Positions 38,018-46,970 are shown, counted from the first letter of the stretch. The stretch: 64,000 nucleotides of DNA from Pleurocapsa sp. PCC 7319 (GCF_000332195.1 NZ_KB235922.1:6173322-6237321), one strand, 5' to 3'. Made by a program: numbers and translations. Notes: a model not told the origin generated them from the sequence alone.

Positions 38018-40978
38018 TTAGAAATGAGACTCCATTCTATTTATAGTGAGAACCCACTGGCGGAATAGTTCGACAATAATGCGATAGTTAGAATCTTTTT
38101 TCTCGATGACATCATGACGGATTAAAGTTTCTAATGCTTCTGGTAAAGTGCGATTGCGCAAATTTGTAGCAGTGACAAGAGCGTCTGAATTTAATCCCTG
38201 AGGATGAGGTGCTAAAGCTGTAATTATCTCCTGTTGTCCCGCTGCGTCTTGCTCTGCTTGCCCCCAGACTCCCTCAAAATAGTAACGTCCTTGTTGGAAG
38301 AATTTTTGATTAATTACTGCTTCTATATCTTCTACTGTAAAAGTGTTATCGCGAGAACTTCCTTGTTCAAATACTTGATCATTGTAGTTGCGGACTAATT
38401 GAAAGCCGATTAGTTGGACTAGATAAGGTTGTCCTGAAGTAAGAGAGTAGATTAAGTCTAGTGCTTCGCCTGTATAGTCGAGGAGGAATTCATGGGCTGC
38501 TTCGTCATTAATGGGAGTTTGATCCCCCCTATCCCCCCTTAGAAAAGGAGTTCGATCCCCCCTATCCCCCCTTAGAAAAGGAGTTCGATCCCCCCTAGCC
38601 CCCCTTAGAAAAGGGGGAATGTTTGAAGTGGGGTTGGCAAGAATAGTTTTGGTAGACCCAGGTTTGAGAAAACTAACACGAATGGGAATGACGCTGGCAA
38701 AGAAGGGTTGAAAGTAATCTGCTGTCATTTCTTCTAAAGTGTGCAATCCAGCGAAAGCAAAAGCGATTTTTTCTGGATTCATTTGCACTAAACCTCGCAG
38801 GAAGCCCATAAAATCAGGATCGATTTGTCCTTTTTGAATTAATTCTTCGATGGTTTCAAATTCATCTAGGGCAATAATTAAACCCCGATATTCCATACTC
38901 GCTAATACTTGCTTTAGATAACGTTCAAAAGTACGTTGAGGTAGCTTGAGAAAAGCATCATCATCAGGTGGATCGATCTGAAAAGCAGTGGCAATCTCAT
39001 CGCTAATTGCCATCAGCACTTCCGCTACACCTTGGGAGACTACACCTAAACGCTGCAAATTAACATAAATAACTTTAATTTCCGCTCCTGTAGAATTAGA
39101 AGCATTAATCAAAATCGAACTTTTACCCATGCGCCGATGTCCAAACAACACCACCGATTGCAGTTGATTGCCTGTAATCCACAATTCTTCTAACTGTCGT
39201 AGAATATCTTCTCTGCCAACGAATAAACTTCCTGTTACAGGATTGCCAATCACATAGGGATTGCGAACTGGTTGAGTAATAGTAACGTTGCCAATATCCT
39301 TACCAATTCTTTCTAGAGATTGTTTCCAAGTTTGGGCAATATCGACGATTAATTCTCTTTCTGCTTCGGGAATATTGGCTTGATTATCGATAACTTCTGT
39401 TAATTCTCCGATAGCGCGACTATAAGCAAAAGATTTTGTGTTGCGAGAAGCACTGTGCTGAATTAATTTAATATCTTCTACTACTCTTCTTAGACTATTC
39501 ATTGTTTGCCAAGTATTCGGGCGTAAGAGTTTTTCTGTAGAGATACTGGGAATTTCTAAACTGGCAATGTTGTTTATTTCTTGTGTTTGTTGGAACATTG
39601 CCAGAGTTTGTGCCAAGGTAAATATTTCCTCTCCATAGAGTAAAGAGCGAACTAGAGTAAATTCTTCAGTTGCCTTATCTGGTTGTTTTTTGTGGAGATA
39701 CCAAAATCCATTGGTAGTAGCAAAACAGGGGATTTGGGAACGAAATTTTACTAATGAACGAACTAAATTCCAGTTATTTGTATGATCGACTAACTGATTG
39801 ACACGATAAATAACTTGCTCATCAGGCAATTTTAGCAATACTTTCTTGATTGGTGGTAATACATGAGTCAATTGAAGGGTAAATTTAAGAATTTGATTGA
39901 CATTATGCAGTCCTATTACCCAATCCTGTTGTAGAGATTTTTGTAGTTGGGAAATAAGATCATAATTCTTCAGTAAGGTGACATGAGGAAATTGCAATGC
40001 ATCGTATTTATGTTTTGTTGACTTGAAAGTCAAGCTGAATAACCAATTATCTGGACGAAAAGATATGATGCAAAACACTACGCCATATGCCACGCCATAT
40101 GCCACGCCATATGCCACGCCATATGCCACGCCTAATACCACGCCTAATGCCACGCCATATGCCACGCCTAATGTCGCACTAAATAATATTCCATTTGTTA
40201 TTCCTCGCCATCTCACTCTTGCCACGCCCTCTGCCACGCCTAATGCCACGCCAAATACCACGCCTAATGCCACGCCAAATACCACGCCCTCTGCCACGCC
40301 ATCTGCCACGCCATCTGCCACGCCCTCTGCCACGCCAAATGCCACGCCATCTGCCACGCCATCTGCCACGCCATATGCCACGCCAAATGCCACGCCAAAT
40401 GCCACGCCTAATACCACGCCATCTGCCACGCCTAATGCCACGCCTAATGCCACGCCATATGCCATGCTAAATGCCACGCCTAATGCCATGCTAAATGCCA
40501 CGCCTAATGCCACGCCTGATGCCACGCCATATGCCACGCCATATGCCACGCTTCCCGCGATCCCTAATCCGATGTCCCAGACAGTAGTTAACAATAAACC
40601 AAATATAATACTTCCCAGAATTACAAAGATGGCACTTGCAGTAAAACTTCCATTAAAGAATCTATTGATAAATAATCCATTAAAAATCCAGAGAATAGAT
40701 ACTATAAATAAGGGAATAAGTACTATTAATAATAATTCTTGTATTAATAATTTTCTTTGGACAGGATTCTGAAGACGTAACTTCCACCTCTTGCCTAAAT
40801 TCAGAATAGTAGGCGGAATATATCCACCGCCAAAAGTATCGACATACCAACGCAATGCTTGAGGAAAATAAAACACCCAATACAGCAAACGTAAATAATC
40901 AGAAGGATTCCATAAAGATAAAGGGCGTTTGAGCTTGGGTGCTAAATCTAATTTTGGGACAGGGTTATCTTTCCTCAT
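38018..40978 (-). CDS. Membrane AAA ATPase with GVA-x repeat domain
   Basis: In order, the 986-residue protein has a soluble start (1-80); hydrophobic segments at about 81-100 and 113-135; a Gly-Val-Ala-x tetrapeptide repeat region (143-254 and 270-302, about 36 units); a linker of ~270 residues; and an AAA/STAND ATPase with Walker A GHRRMGKSS (613-621) and Walker B LIIALDEFE (700-708). An 11-residue repeat insertion (787-822) and a C-terminal winged-helix-like region (about 905-975) follow. The repeats are glycine/alanine/valine-rich, with every fourth residue D, E, Y, F, L or S, and could form packed membrane helices. It starts at ATGA overlapping the end of the CHAT gene, so the two are translationally coupled. 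The function is unknown. A membrane effector controlled by the ATPase is my inference. Confidence 0.85.
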   Translation of the reverse strand: MRKDNPVPKLDLAPKLKRPLSLWNPSDYLRLLYWVFYFPQALRWYVDTFGGGYIPPTILNLGKRWKLRLQNPVQRKLLIQELLLIVLIPLFIVSILWIFNGLFINRFFNGSFTASAIFVILGSIIFGLLLTTVWDIGLGIAGSVAYGVAYGVASGVALGVAFSMALGVAFSMAYGVALGVALGVADGVVLGVAFGVAFGVAYGVADGVADGVAFGVAEGVADGVADGVAEGVVFGVALGVVFGVALGVAEGVARVRWRGITNGILFSATLGVAYGVALGVVLGVAYGVAYGVAYGVAYGVVFCIISFRPDNWLFSLTFKSTKHKYDALQFPHVTLLKNYDLISQLQKSLQQDWVIGLHNVNQILKFTLQLTHVLPPIKKVLLKLPDEQVIYRVNQLVDHTNNWNLVRSLVKFRSQIPCFATTNGFWYLHKKQPDKATEEFTLVRSLLYGEEIFTLAQTLAMFQQTQEINNIASLEIPSISTEKLLRPNTWQTMNSLRRVVEDIKLIQHSASRNTKSFAYSRAIGELTEVIDNQANIPEAERELIVDIAQTWKQSLERIGKDIGNVTITQPVRNPYVIGNPVTGSLFVGREDILRQLEELWITGNQLQSVVLFGHRRMGKSSILINASNSTGAEIKVIYVNLQRLGVVSQGVAEVLMAISDEIATAFQIDPPDDDAFLKLPQRTFERYLKQVLASMEYRGLIIALDEFETIEELIQKGQIDPDFMGFLRGLVQMNPEKIAFAFAGLHTLEEMTADYFQPFFASVIPIRVSFLKPGSTKTILANPTSNIPPFLRGARGDRTPFLRGDRGDRTPFLRGDRGDQTPINDEAAHEFLLDYTGEALDLIYSLTSGQPYLVQLIGFQLVRNYNDQVFEQGSSRDNTFTVEDIEAVINQKFFQQGRYYFEGVWGQAEQDAAGQQEIITALAPHPQGLNSDALVTATNLRNRTLPEALETLIRHDVIEKKDSNYRIIVELFRQWVLTINRMESHF
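38513..38620. repeat. 33-bp repeat, three in-frame copies inside the ATPase gene
   Basis: Three copies of a 33-bp unit lie here, the GATCCCCCCTA part and the TTAGAAAAGGAG part repeating in turn. Each encodes 11 residues of the type RTPFLRGDRGD (residues 787-822). The sequence resembles the widely dispersed cyanobacterial intergenic repeat containing 'ccccccttagaaaagg'. Because 33 is a multiple of 3 the reading frame is kept. Confidence 0.9.
40073..40552. repeat. 12-bp tandem repeat encoding GVA-x tetrapeptides
   Basis: The plus strand shows a run of about 36 units of GCCACGCCATAT and close variants (…TCT, …AAT, …TAAT) in two blocks, 40073-40171 and 40217-40552, separated by a short non-repeat segment. 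On the minus strand each unit encodes Gly-Val-Ala plus one variable residue. The GC-rich invariant part and the variable fourth codon suggest expansion by slippage or recombination. The 249-codon ATP-rich frame on the plus strand is a by-product. Confidence 0.93.
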
Positions 40979-42354
40979 AGCATCTTTTCTCGGTATAGCT
41001 GATAGATGTCATAACACAACCGCATGACAACCTTGGGATGACCATGACTATCCTGGATAATTCTGGCAATTTCTGGTTGCGTAAAACTAATAGGAGTGGC
41101 TTTTAAACGACTAGCAATAAAATTACCAACAGTTTGTTCACACCATTTATTGATTGGTTCCTCTAAACAAACATTTTCAAAGGGCGATACCATACCACTA
41201 TCAGGAAACAAACAGTTTAAAGGCTTATTTGCTGCAATTACTAAACGTAGTGGTGCATTGACTCCTTCAGCTAAAGCACGAATTTGACTTCTAATTTGAT
41301 TAGTAAACCCATCCCAAGCCATTTTTTCTACGTTATCTAAAATTAGCAATAGTTTGTGTTTTTTAAGTTCGCGAGATAATTTAAAACCTTTTAGCTCAGG
41401 AATACCAATGAGTTCGCATAAGGCAAAATAAAAATCTTCCTCATCGTAAACATCACCTAAATTAAGATAAATTGGCTTACGATGTTGTAACTTGGTAGCT
41501 GATTGTTCTTCAATCACTTTCAGCAAAGAAGACTTGCCGATTTCTGGTTCACCAATAATCGCCACGCTATTGTTATCATTTAATAACTCAAAGATGCGCT
41601 TAATTTCTGTTTCTCGACCAAATACTAAGCTAGAGTCTTCAATTCTTCCTGCCAAATGATTGAAGGGATTAGGGAGATTGTTAACTACAGATGAAACCCG
41701 ATCGCTGGTAATAATTTTATTAAGGGGATCTTTTTTTAGTAACGCCAGAACTTCATGCTGGGAAAGTGCGATCGCTTTATTCTCTTCTTCTGAATATACG
41801 GGAACTAATTTTCGCTCAGGATTTTCATTTTTGTAAATTTCTAGTTGAATGCGGTTGCAGCCTAATTCAAAAGCAAAATCGATTGACTCGCCGTTAAATA
41901 ATGCCAGATAAAAGCCTTTAGTAAAAGCGATCGCTGCATCGTCTCTAATTTCCTTCTTGGTGCCAATCACATAATTTATATGCTGGTTAATTTCAGATGC
42001 TTGAATCTCTGAATAACAAGCACTCAACACCACGACCTCTATCTGAGTAGCAAATAATTTGCATAAATCGGCGATCGCTTGAGTATTTACTTGCCGCTTT
42101 TGTCCAAATTCAGTTTCTAAAACTAATCCTGGGCTACCCATCCCGTGTCCAGAGAAATGAACGATCCTGGGTTTTTCTTCCAGAATCGTTGTTTGTAAAT
42201 CTTGAATCCGAACTGCGACTTTAGAGCGTAAACCAAAATACTCTCTTTTTTTGCCTCGATCTAGAGCATCTTCAATGGCGCGAATTTCTCTCTCAAGTTC
42301 TAGTTTTACTGTTCCTTGGGGATTAGATGCTAAAACCAAAATCTCGGTCTTCAT
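40975..42354 (-). CDS. CHAT-domain protein fused to a STAND-type ATPase
   Basis: The 459-residue protein starts with a CHAT (caspase-HetF-like) domain. The catalytic histidine is His70 in IVHFSGHGMGSPG and the catalytic cysteine Cys113 in VVVLSACYSE. Residues ~240-459 are a P-loop ATPase with Walker A GEPEIGKSS (268-276) and Walker B LLLILDNVE (335-343), followed by helices resembling the winged-helix end of STAND modules. CHAT domains are caspase-like peptidases used in bacterial cell-suicide and defence pathways. It overlaps the downstream GVA-repeat ATPase by 4 bp (ATGA). The ATPase probably acts as a sensor or switch and the partner as effector. This is inference. Confidence 0.87.
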   Translation of the reverse strand: MKTEILVLASNPQGTVKLELEREIRAIEDALDRGKKREYFGLRSKVAVRIQDLQTTILEEKPRIVHFSGHGMGSPGLVLETEFGQKRQVNTQAIADLCKLFATQIEVVVLSACYSEIQASEINQHINYVIGTKKEIRDDAAIAFTKGFYLALFNGESIDFAFELGCNRIQLEIYKNENPERKLVPVYSEEENKAIALSQHEVLALLKKDPLNKIITSDRVSSVVNNLPNPFNHLAGRIEDSSLVFGRETEIKRIFELLNDNNSVAIIGEPEIGKSSLLKVIEEQSATKLQHRKPIYLNLGDVYDEEDFYFALCELIGIPELKGFKLSRELKKHKLLLILDNVEKMAWDGFTNQIRSQIRALAEGVNAPLRLVIAANKPLNCLFPDSGMVSPFENVCLEEPINKWCEQTVGNFIASRLKATPISFTQPEIARIIQDSHGHPKVVMRLCYDIYQLYREKML

Positions 42355-42579
42355 TACGTCCGTGTAAAAGCAAAATTAGTTTTACTTTAACCATTTACTT
42401 TAACCATACTTCAATTACCAATATCGGCGATCAAATCTTTAAGAACAATAACGAAATTGACGAGTAGAGTTCGGAGTTCAAAGTTCGGAGTTCGAAGTTG
42501 AAATTGTTTGGAAGGAGGCTTGTAACCTAACTACGAATTCCGAATTCCGAACTAGAGCGAAGCGACTGTGGCAAGAATA

Positions 42580-43641
42580 TTAAACTTCAATCACGTCATT
42601 AGGAGTATTGGCAATAACAGAACTAGCATTTAAGTCCAGCAGACCGCCTTGATTGAAAATTCCGCCTCCATCTCCGGCGATCGCTTCATTATCGAAAACA
42701 TTACTTCTATTCAAGGTTGCGCTACCGCCTAAATTAGCAATACCACCACCATTTAAACCCGCACTATTTTCAGCAAAGAGACTCTTGCGGACAGTTAGAT
42801 TGCCATCGGCAGCTATCCCAGCACCCCCACCATCATTTTGTGCTTGATTATTACCGACAAAGCTATCGATAATTTCGACATGACCCGCATTGACAAAAAA
42901 TCCAGCACCATTCAAAGCTTGATTATTAACAATGGCAGTATTTCTAACCACAGTTGTGGTGTCAGGAGTACCATTGCCGAAACCACCAGCAGGTCCCGCT
43001 GTATTAACATTATTGGCTATATAACTACCTGTGATATCAGCTCTACTGCCACGATTATCGATCCCAGCTCCGCCACCGCCTGTTACCTCATTATCAGAAA
43101 TAACGCTAGAGTTAATATCCAACTCACCAAAGTTAGTGATACCGCCCCCAAAAGCAGTTGATTGATTTTCGGCAATAAAGGTCTGGTCTATGTTTAAAAC
43201 TCCAGTATCACTATTTCTAATTGCTCCACCACCATCAGTTGGCTCTAAACTGGTATTGGTATTGTCGACAATTTGGCTTTGAGAAATTGTAAGGTTTTCG
43301 GCATTGGCGATCGCGCCACCACCTTGATCAGAGCTACCTTCAGTTAAGGTTAATTTATCTAGTACTACTTCTATTTGATTAGTTTCATCAAGATCATCAA
43401 TCAAAAAGATGCGAGAGTTATTATTCCCACTAATGGTAATGTCGTCAGCACTCAGCAATCCATCAATCTTGACACTGTCACTAATTTGTAGTTCGCCACC
43501 AGTAAGAGTGATTTGTTGACCACTTAATTCTGGAGCAAATTCAATTCTATCGACTCCATGAGTTGTATTTGCGTCTTCAATTGCTTGTCTGAGAGAACCT
43601 GAACCACTATCGTTGGTGTTGTCAACAGTAAAAATATTCAT
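42580..43641 (-). CDS. Right-handed parallel beta-helix protein
   Basis: The 353-residue protein starts MNIFTVDNTNDSGSGSLRQA, a CSLREA-like N-terminus, and continues as about 12 rungs with Gly-Gly-Gly-[AG]-I and N-x-[AS] motifs (SDQGGGAIANAENLTISQS, NDGGGAGIAADGNLTVRKS). This is a pectate-lyase-like beta solenoid. The upper start at 43698 is replaced by ATG 43641, which has a clear GGAGAAGGA ribosome binding site. No signal peptide is visible, which is unusual for an adhesin-like solenoid. Secretion may be by type I export signals at the C-terminus, but none are clear. Confidence 0.8.
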   Translation of the reverse strand: MNIFTVDNTNDSGSGSLRQAIEDANTTHGVDRIEFAPELSGQQITLTGGELQISDSVKIDGLLSADDITISGNNNSRIFLIDDLDETNQIEVVLDKLTLTEGSSDQGGGAIANAENLTISQSQIVDNTNTSLEPTDGGGAIRNSDTGVLNIDQTFIAENQSTAFGGGITNFGELDINSSVISDNEVTGGGGAGIDNRGSRADITGSYIANNVNTAGPAGGFGNGTPDTTTVVRNTAIVNNQALNGAGFFVNAGHVEIIDSFVGNNQAQNDGGGAGIAADGNLTVRKSLFAENSAGLNGGGIANLGGSATLNRSNVFDNEAIAGDGGGIFNQGGLLDLNASSVIANTPNDVIEV

Positions 43642-43788
43642 GATCCTTCTCCTATCTCTATTTAATTTACATTTAGAACAAATTTGAAGGTAGAACAAAT
43701 TGTTTAACTTACCTAAAAAATTTATTTCCTAAATTAGGCTATTTTATTTTCCCTTAATTTGCTCAATTTATTTGAGGACTGAAAATAT

Positions 43789-44184
43789 TTATCCTAGCGA
43801 ATCAATTAGTTTTGATACTCGTTGCTTTATTTCATCTCTAACGTGGTGAAAAGTAGCGATCGGTTGTCCATCAGGATCGTCTAAATCCCAATCTTCAAAA
43901 ACTTCTTGTGTTAACCATTCAGTTGGTAAAGTTGTGCCACAGCCACACATAGAAATCACCGCATCATAATCATCAGCCTGGAAATCACTTAAAGCATCAG
44001 AAGTTTGATTATTAAGATCAATACCAACTTCGGACATTACTCTGATCGCTGTGGGATGAACCCGACTAGCTTCTAGACCTGAAGAACTAACTTCTATTTT
44101 TCCCGCACCTAATTTTCTAGCAAATCCTTCTGCCATTTGCGATCTACAGGAATTTCGGCGACAGACAAACATTACTTTTTTCAT
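43789..44184 (-). CDS. arsC: Arsenate reductase
   Basis: The 131-residue protein belongs to the low-molecular-weight tyrosine phosphatase-like arsenate reductases. Cys8 sits in the P-loop FVCRRNSCRS, and Cys80 and Cys82 in ISMCGCGTT, the same cysteine positions and length as the Synechocystis enzyme (glutathione/glutaredoxin-linked). It reduces arsenate to arsenite, which ArsB then exports. It is the last of three arsenic genes on this strand, separated from arsB by a ~360-bp spacer with two hairpins. Confidence 0.93.
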   Translation of the reverse strand: MKKVMFVCRRNSCRSQMAEGFARKLGAGKIEVSSSGLEASRVHPTAIRVMSEVGIDLNNQTSDALSDFQADDYDAVISMCGCGTTLPTEWLTQEVFEDWDLDDPDGQPIATFHHVRDEIKQRVSKLIDSLG

Positions 44185-44541
44185 TTTTTTGTTAACGATT
44201 TGTTGTTAGTACGTCTTATGTGAATCAAACTCACAATTTCAAGTAAAAATTAGCTAGCAAAATAAATATCCTGACTAAACTTCAGTTACGAAGGGGCTTG
44301 GGGAAGCCGTCACTTCCCCAACTGGGGGTCTGGGGGAAAGTTCCCCCAGAAATAAATCTAGTTTTGAAGGATAAATTACCAAAAAAATAGTTCATAATTA
44401 AGCATTATTAATCTAGATCAAGCGTTGTTAGTAATTTTGGCTTTGCATTCGCTGTAGCGATCTGTAAGATAATCAACCTTGTCTCGTAACAAGAGAGTAA
44501 ATTTATTGAGTTCTTCCATTACATCAATGACGCGATCGCGA
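44185..44541. other. Spacer between arsC and arsB
   Basis: About 360 bp. Beyond the paired hairpins no gene is supported. A 33-codon frame near 44411-44512 on the minus strand ([18 protein letters not shown]) has no good ribosome binding site and is not called. Confidence 0.5.
44298..44350. repeat. Two adjacent perfect hairpins between arsB and arsC
   Basis: TTGGGGAAG/CTTCCCCAA (298-306 and 313-321 after 44000) has a 6-base loop. Directly after it TCTGGGGGAA/TTCCCCCAGA (44329-44338 and 44341-44350) has a 2-base loop. Both stems are perfect and G/C-rich. They resemble dispersed cyanobacterial REP-like units and could also terminate or protect transcripts between arsB and arsC. Confidence 0.85.
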
Positions 44542-45681
44542 TTATTTGCAACAACGAGGATCTAATAAAGTAGCCTTCTCTGGATGCCGAGGAAACCAAG
44601 AAGCAGTATGTTTACAAAACTCCACCAACATCAACATTACTGGCACTTCGATCAAAACTCCCACAACGGTAGCTAAAGCGGCACCAGAATTTAAACCAAA
44701 TAAAATTACAGCAGTGGCGATCGCTACTTCAAAATGATTACTGGCACCTATCAAAGCCGCAGGGGCAGCATCTTCGTAATCCAATCCCAGTTTTAGTCCG
44801 GCAATATAAGTAATGAAAAAGATAAAGTTAGTCTGCAAAAATAGAGGAATAGCAATTAACAGAATATGTAGAGGATTACTCGAAATCAAGTCTCCTTTAA
44901 AAGCGAAGAGCAGTACTAAGGTAATTAACATAGCGGCGATCGCCACAGGAGAAAGATAGTGTAAAAACTCTTGTTCAAACCAATTTTTTCCCTTGTATTT
45001 AAAAATTAGATGGCGGCTCAATACTCCCGCTAATAAAGGTAATCCCACATAAATTAGAACTGACAATACAATAGTTTGCCAGGGAACAGTTAAGTTATTT
45101 GCCGAAAGTAGCCATTTGCCCAAGGGTGCATACAAAATCAGCATTGCCAGCGAGTTAACTGCCACCATTACCAAAGTATGTCCTTGATTGCTATAAGAAA
45201 GATAACCCCACATCAACACCATTGCCGTACAGGGAGCAATGCCTAGTAAAATTGCTCCAGCAATATAGGAATCCGCTAAAGCGATCTCAGTACCTCTGAT
45301 TATTTCCGTGGCACTTAGCAACGGACGAAATAACCAACCGAGAAAAAACTGAGCAAATACTACCATCGTAAAGGGTTTGATCAACCAATTAATCACCAAG
45401 GTGAGAACGACTGGCTTGGGGGTTTTTGCTGCCTGTATTGCCTGAGAAAAGTCGATCTTAACCATGATGGGATACATCATGAAAAAAAGACAGACAGCAA
45501 TAGGGAGAGAAACATTATAAATGCTCATAGAATCTAAAGTTTGGGCGATTCCAGGAAACAGTTTTCCCAAAATGATCCCTCCCATAATGCAAGCCAGAAC
45601 CCAAAGAGTCAGATATTTTTCAAAATAATTAAGCTGACTTCCTGCTTTTACCGCTTGGGAATTAATTGGAGAATTACTCAT
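44542..45681 (-). CDS. arsB: ACR3-type arsenite efflux permease
   Basis: The 379-residue protein has about ten transmembrane segments and the ACR3 signatures [33 protein letters not shown] (with the essential cysteine) and [41 protein letters not shown]. It exports arsenite across the cytoplasmic membrane. Cyanobacterial arsB genes, including that of Synechocystis, belong to the ACR3 family rather than the E. coli ArsB family. It lies downstream of arsR with a 480-bp spacer. Confidence 0.94.
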   Translation of the reverse strand: MSNSPINSQAVKAGSQLNYFEKYLTLWVLACIMGGIILGKLFPGIAQTLDSMSIYNVSLPIAVCLFFMMYPIMVKIDFSQAIQAAKTPKPVVLTLVINWLIKPFTMVVFAQFFLGWLFRPLLSATEIIRGTEIALADSYIAGAILLGIAPCTAMVLMWGYLSYSNQGHTLVMVAVNSLAMLILYAPLGKWLLSANNLTVPWQTIVLSVLIYVGLPLLAGVLSRHLIFKYKGKNWFEQEFLHYLSPVAIAAMLITLVLLFAFKGDLISSNPLHILLIAIPLFLQTNFIFFITYIAGLKLGLDYEDAAPAALIGASNHFEVAIATAVILFGLNSGAALATVVGVLIEVPVMLMLVEFCKHTASWFPRHPEKATLLDPRCCK

Positions 45682-46162
45682 TAACTAAAATAACTTGTTT
45701 AAAATGTTGCTTGTTTACGTAATAGTTCACCGATAGTGAGGTTGAAAGCCGATTTTTCCTGCTTTCATCTTCTTATTGCTCCAATTACAGCATTTGAAAA
45801 AATCCTTATAGTTAACATCTCACGGGGTGACAAGCTAATTGAAAGTGTTGTAGGGGTTGGGTTTTAGGGGGTAGGGGCTAGGGAAGATGTCGGGGTCGAA
45901 CAGGAGCAATTAGAACGATAATATTGAGTTTTTTGTTCCATAATGGCTGTGCTACTCGAATTCCTTAGATAAATTTTCCCCAACACCCGATATGCGAAGC
46001 GGTATCCTTTAGGACACCCGACACCCAACACCCCATCTAAAGTTCAGCACTGTTGTCACCCCCTGAGAGTTAACATATCAAAAAAAGTTGATATGACGAT
46101 TAAGAAAAGGTTAACAGTAACAATATTTAGCGATTACTAATATTGTCATCAGAGGGATTTTT
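45682..46162. other. Spacer between arsR and arsB with REP-like repeats
   Basis: About 480 bp. It holds GGGTTAG/GGGGTAG-type heptads near 45850-45890, an imperfect REP segment near 46000, and the candidate operator at 46074-46095. Two copies of a 'cggggtgac'/'caccccctgag' segment, near 45825 and 46058, are in inverted orientation. No coding frame is seen. Confidence 0.6.
46074..46095. promoter_or_regulatory. Candidate ArsR operator palindrome
   Basis: CATATCAA (46074-46081) and TTGATATG (46088-46095) are perfect inverted half-sites separated by six bases. ArsR/SmtB-type repressors bind palindromes of this general kind (ATCAA-N6-TTGAT half-sites). It lies downstream of arsR and about 390 bp upstream of arsB, the orientation expected for arsB control if the transcript has a long leader. 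Confidence 0.55.
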
Positions 46163-46486
46163 TTAATCGCAATTCTGACGAGGAGCAATCACCGCACTTC
46201 GACGTATATCAGTTAAATACTGTTCAAATAGAGCGAACTGAGATAAGCTCAGACTGTAATAAATCCAGCGTCCCGACTGGCGGGGGCGAATTAAACCCGC
46301 TTCTTTGAGGGTTTTAAGATGAAAAGAAAGCTTAGATTGATTAACATTAAGGTGATCGCATAAATCACAGACACATAATTCTTGCTCCTGTAATAGTTGA
46401 ATAATCTGGAGACGCAACGAGTCAGAGAGGGCGTGAAACCCTGCCATAATAATAGTAGTGTCTTGCGAGTCAGAAACTTGCATCAA
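46163..46486 (-). CDS. arsR: ArsR-family arsenite-responsive repressor
   Basis: The 107-residue winged-helix protein has the metalloid-binding motif ELCVCDLCDHL at the start of the recognition helix (Cys-Val-Cys) and QSKLSFHLKTLKEAGLIRPRQSGRWIYYSL for DNA recognition and wing. Binding of arsenite to the cysteines releases DNA. The set arsR, arsB, arsC on one strand supports arsenic rather than another metal. Confidence 0.92.
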   Translation of the reverse strand: MMQVSDSQDTTIIMAGFHALSDSLRLQIIQLLQEQELCVCDLCDHLNVNQSKLSFHLKTLKEAGLIRPRQSGRWIYYSLSLSQFALFEQYLTDIRRSAVIAPRQNCD

Positions 46487-46577
46487 GTTTTCTTGAAATG
46501 AAATTTTTGTTTATTAGTTTAGCAAACAGAAGGCATCAACTATCAGTTAAATATCCAAAGAAATATCCAAAGTTAGA

Positions 46578-46970
46578 ATGACCACTAATTTCAGTAATCA
46601 AGCCATTGAGTATGATCCACGCACAATTAAGAGAGCAAAAAGAGCATTATCTTGTTCTCCGTTTTGTTTAAAACTGTTCCAGGAAATGCGGAATCAAAGT
46701 GTACCTATTCAGCAAATTGCGGGGGCAACAGGTCTGAAATTAGGTTATGCTACCTTAGCTTTAAGTGAACCAAAAACGGAAGATAAATTAGTTTGGTTAA
46801 TTAATGTCGGTTTACTACGTCGAGAAGTAGATGGACAAGGCTTAACTGATAGTTTTCGTCTAACTCCTTTAGGCAGAAATATTGTCGCTGAGTGGGAACA
46901 GGAAAGAGAGGAAATCCCTCCTGCTTCTCTAATCGATAGAATTTATAATCGGCTCAATCATTGGCTATAA
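46578..46970 (+). CDS. Conserved cyanobacterial hypothetical protein (Npun_F0494-like)
   Basis: The 130-residue soluble protein has the layout of a winged helix: an N-terminal helix (IKRAKRALSCSPFCLKLFQEM), 'IAGATGLKLGYATLALSEPKTEDKLVWLINVGLLRREVDG' and a wing-like end (DSFRLTPLGRNIVAEWE). It resembles a cyanobacteria-only family without known function. A DNA-binding role is inference. It lies 64 bp upstream of cobQ on the same strand. Confidence 0.65.
   Translation: MTTNFSNQAIEYDPRTIKRAKRALSCSPFCLKLFQEMRNQSVPIQQIAGATGLKLGYATLALSEPKTEDKLVWLINVGLLRREVDGQGLTDSFRLTPLGRNIVAEWEQEREEIPPASLIDRIYNRLNHWL

Noticed and set aside
40073-40552. Regular repeats that could be mistaken for a CRISPR array
   Set aside because: The units are 12 bp and contiguous, without spacers, and lie inside a coding sequence.
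40023-40772. 249-codon plus-strand frame rich in Ala-Thr-Pro
   Set aside because: It is the complement of the 12-bp GVA-x repeat of the real minus-strand ATPase gene, so the open frame is a by-product of the repeat period.
44411-44512. 33-codon frame [18 protein letters not shown] between arsC and arsB
   Set aside because: It has helix-like composition but no ribosome binding site and is too short to support.
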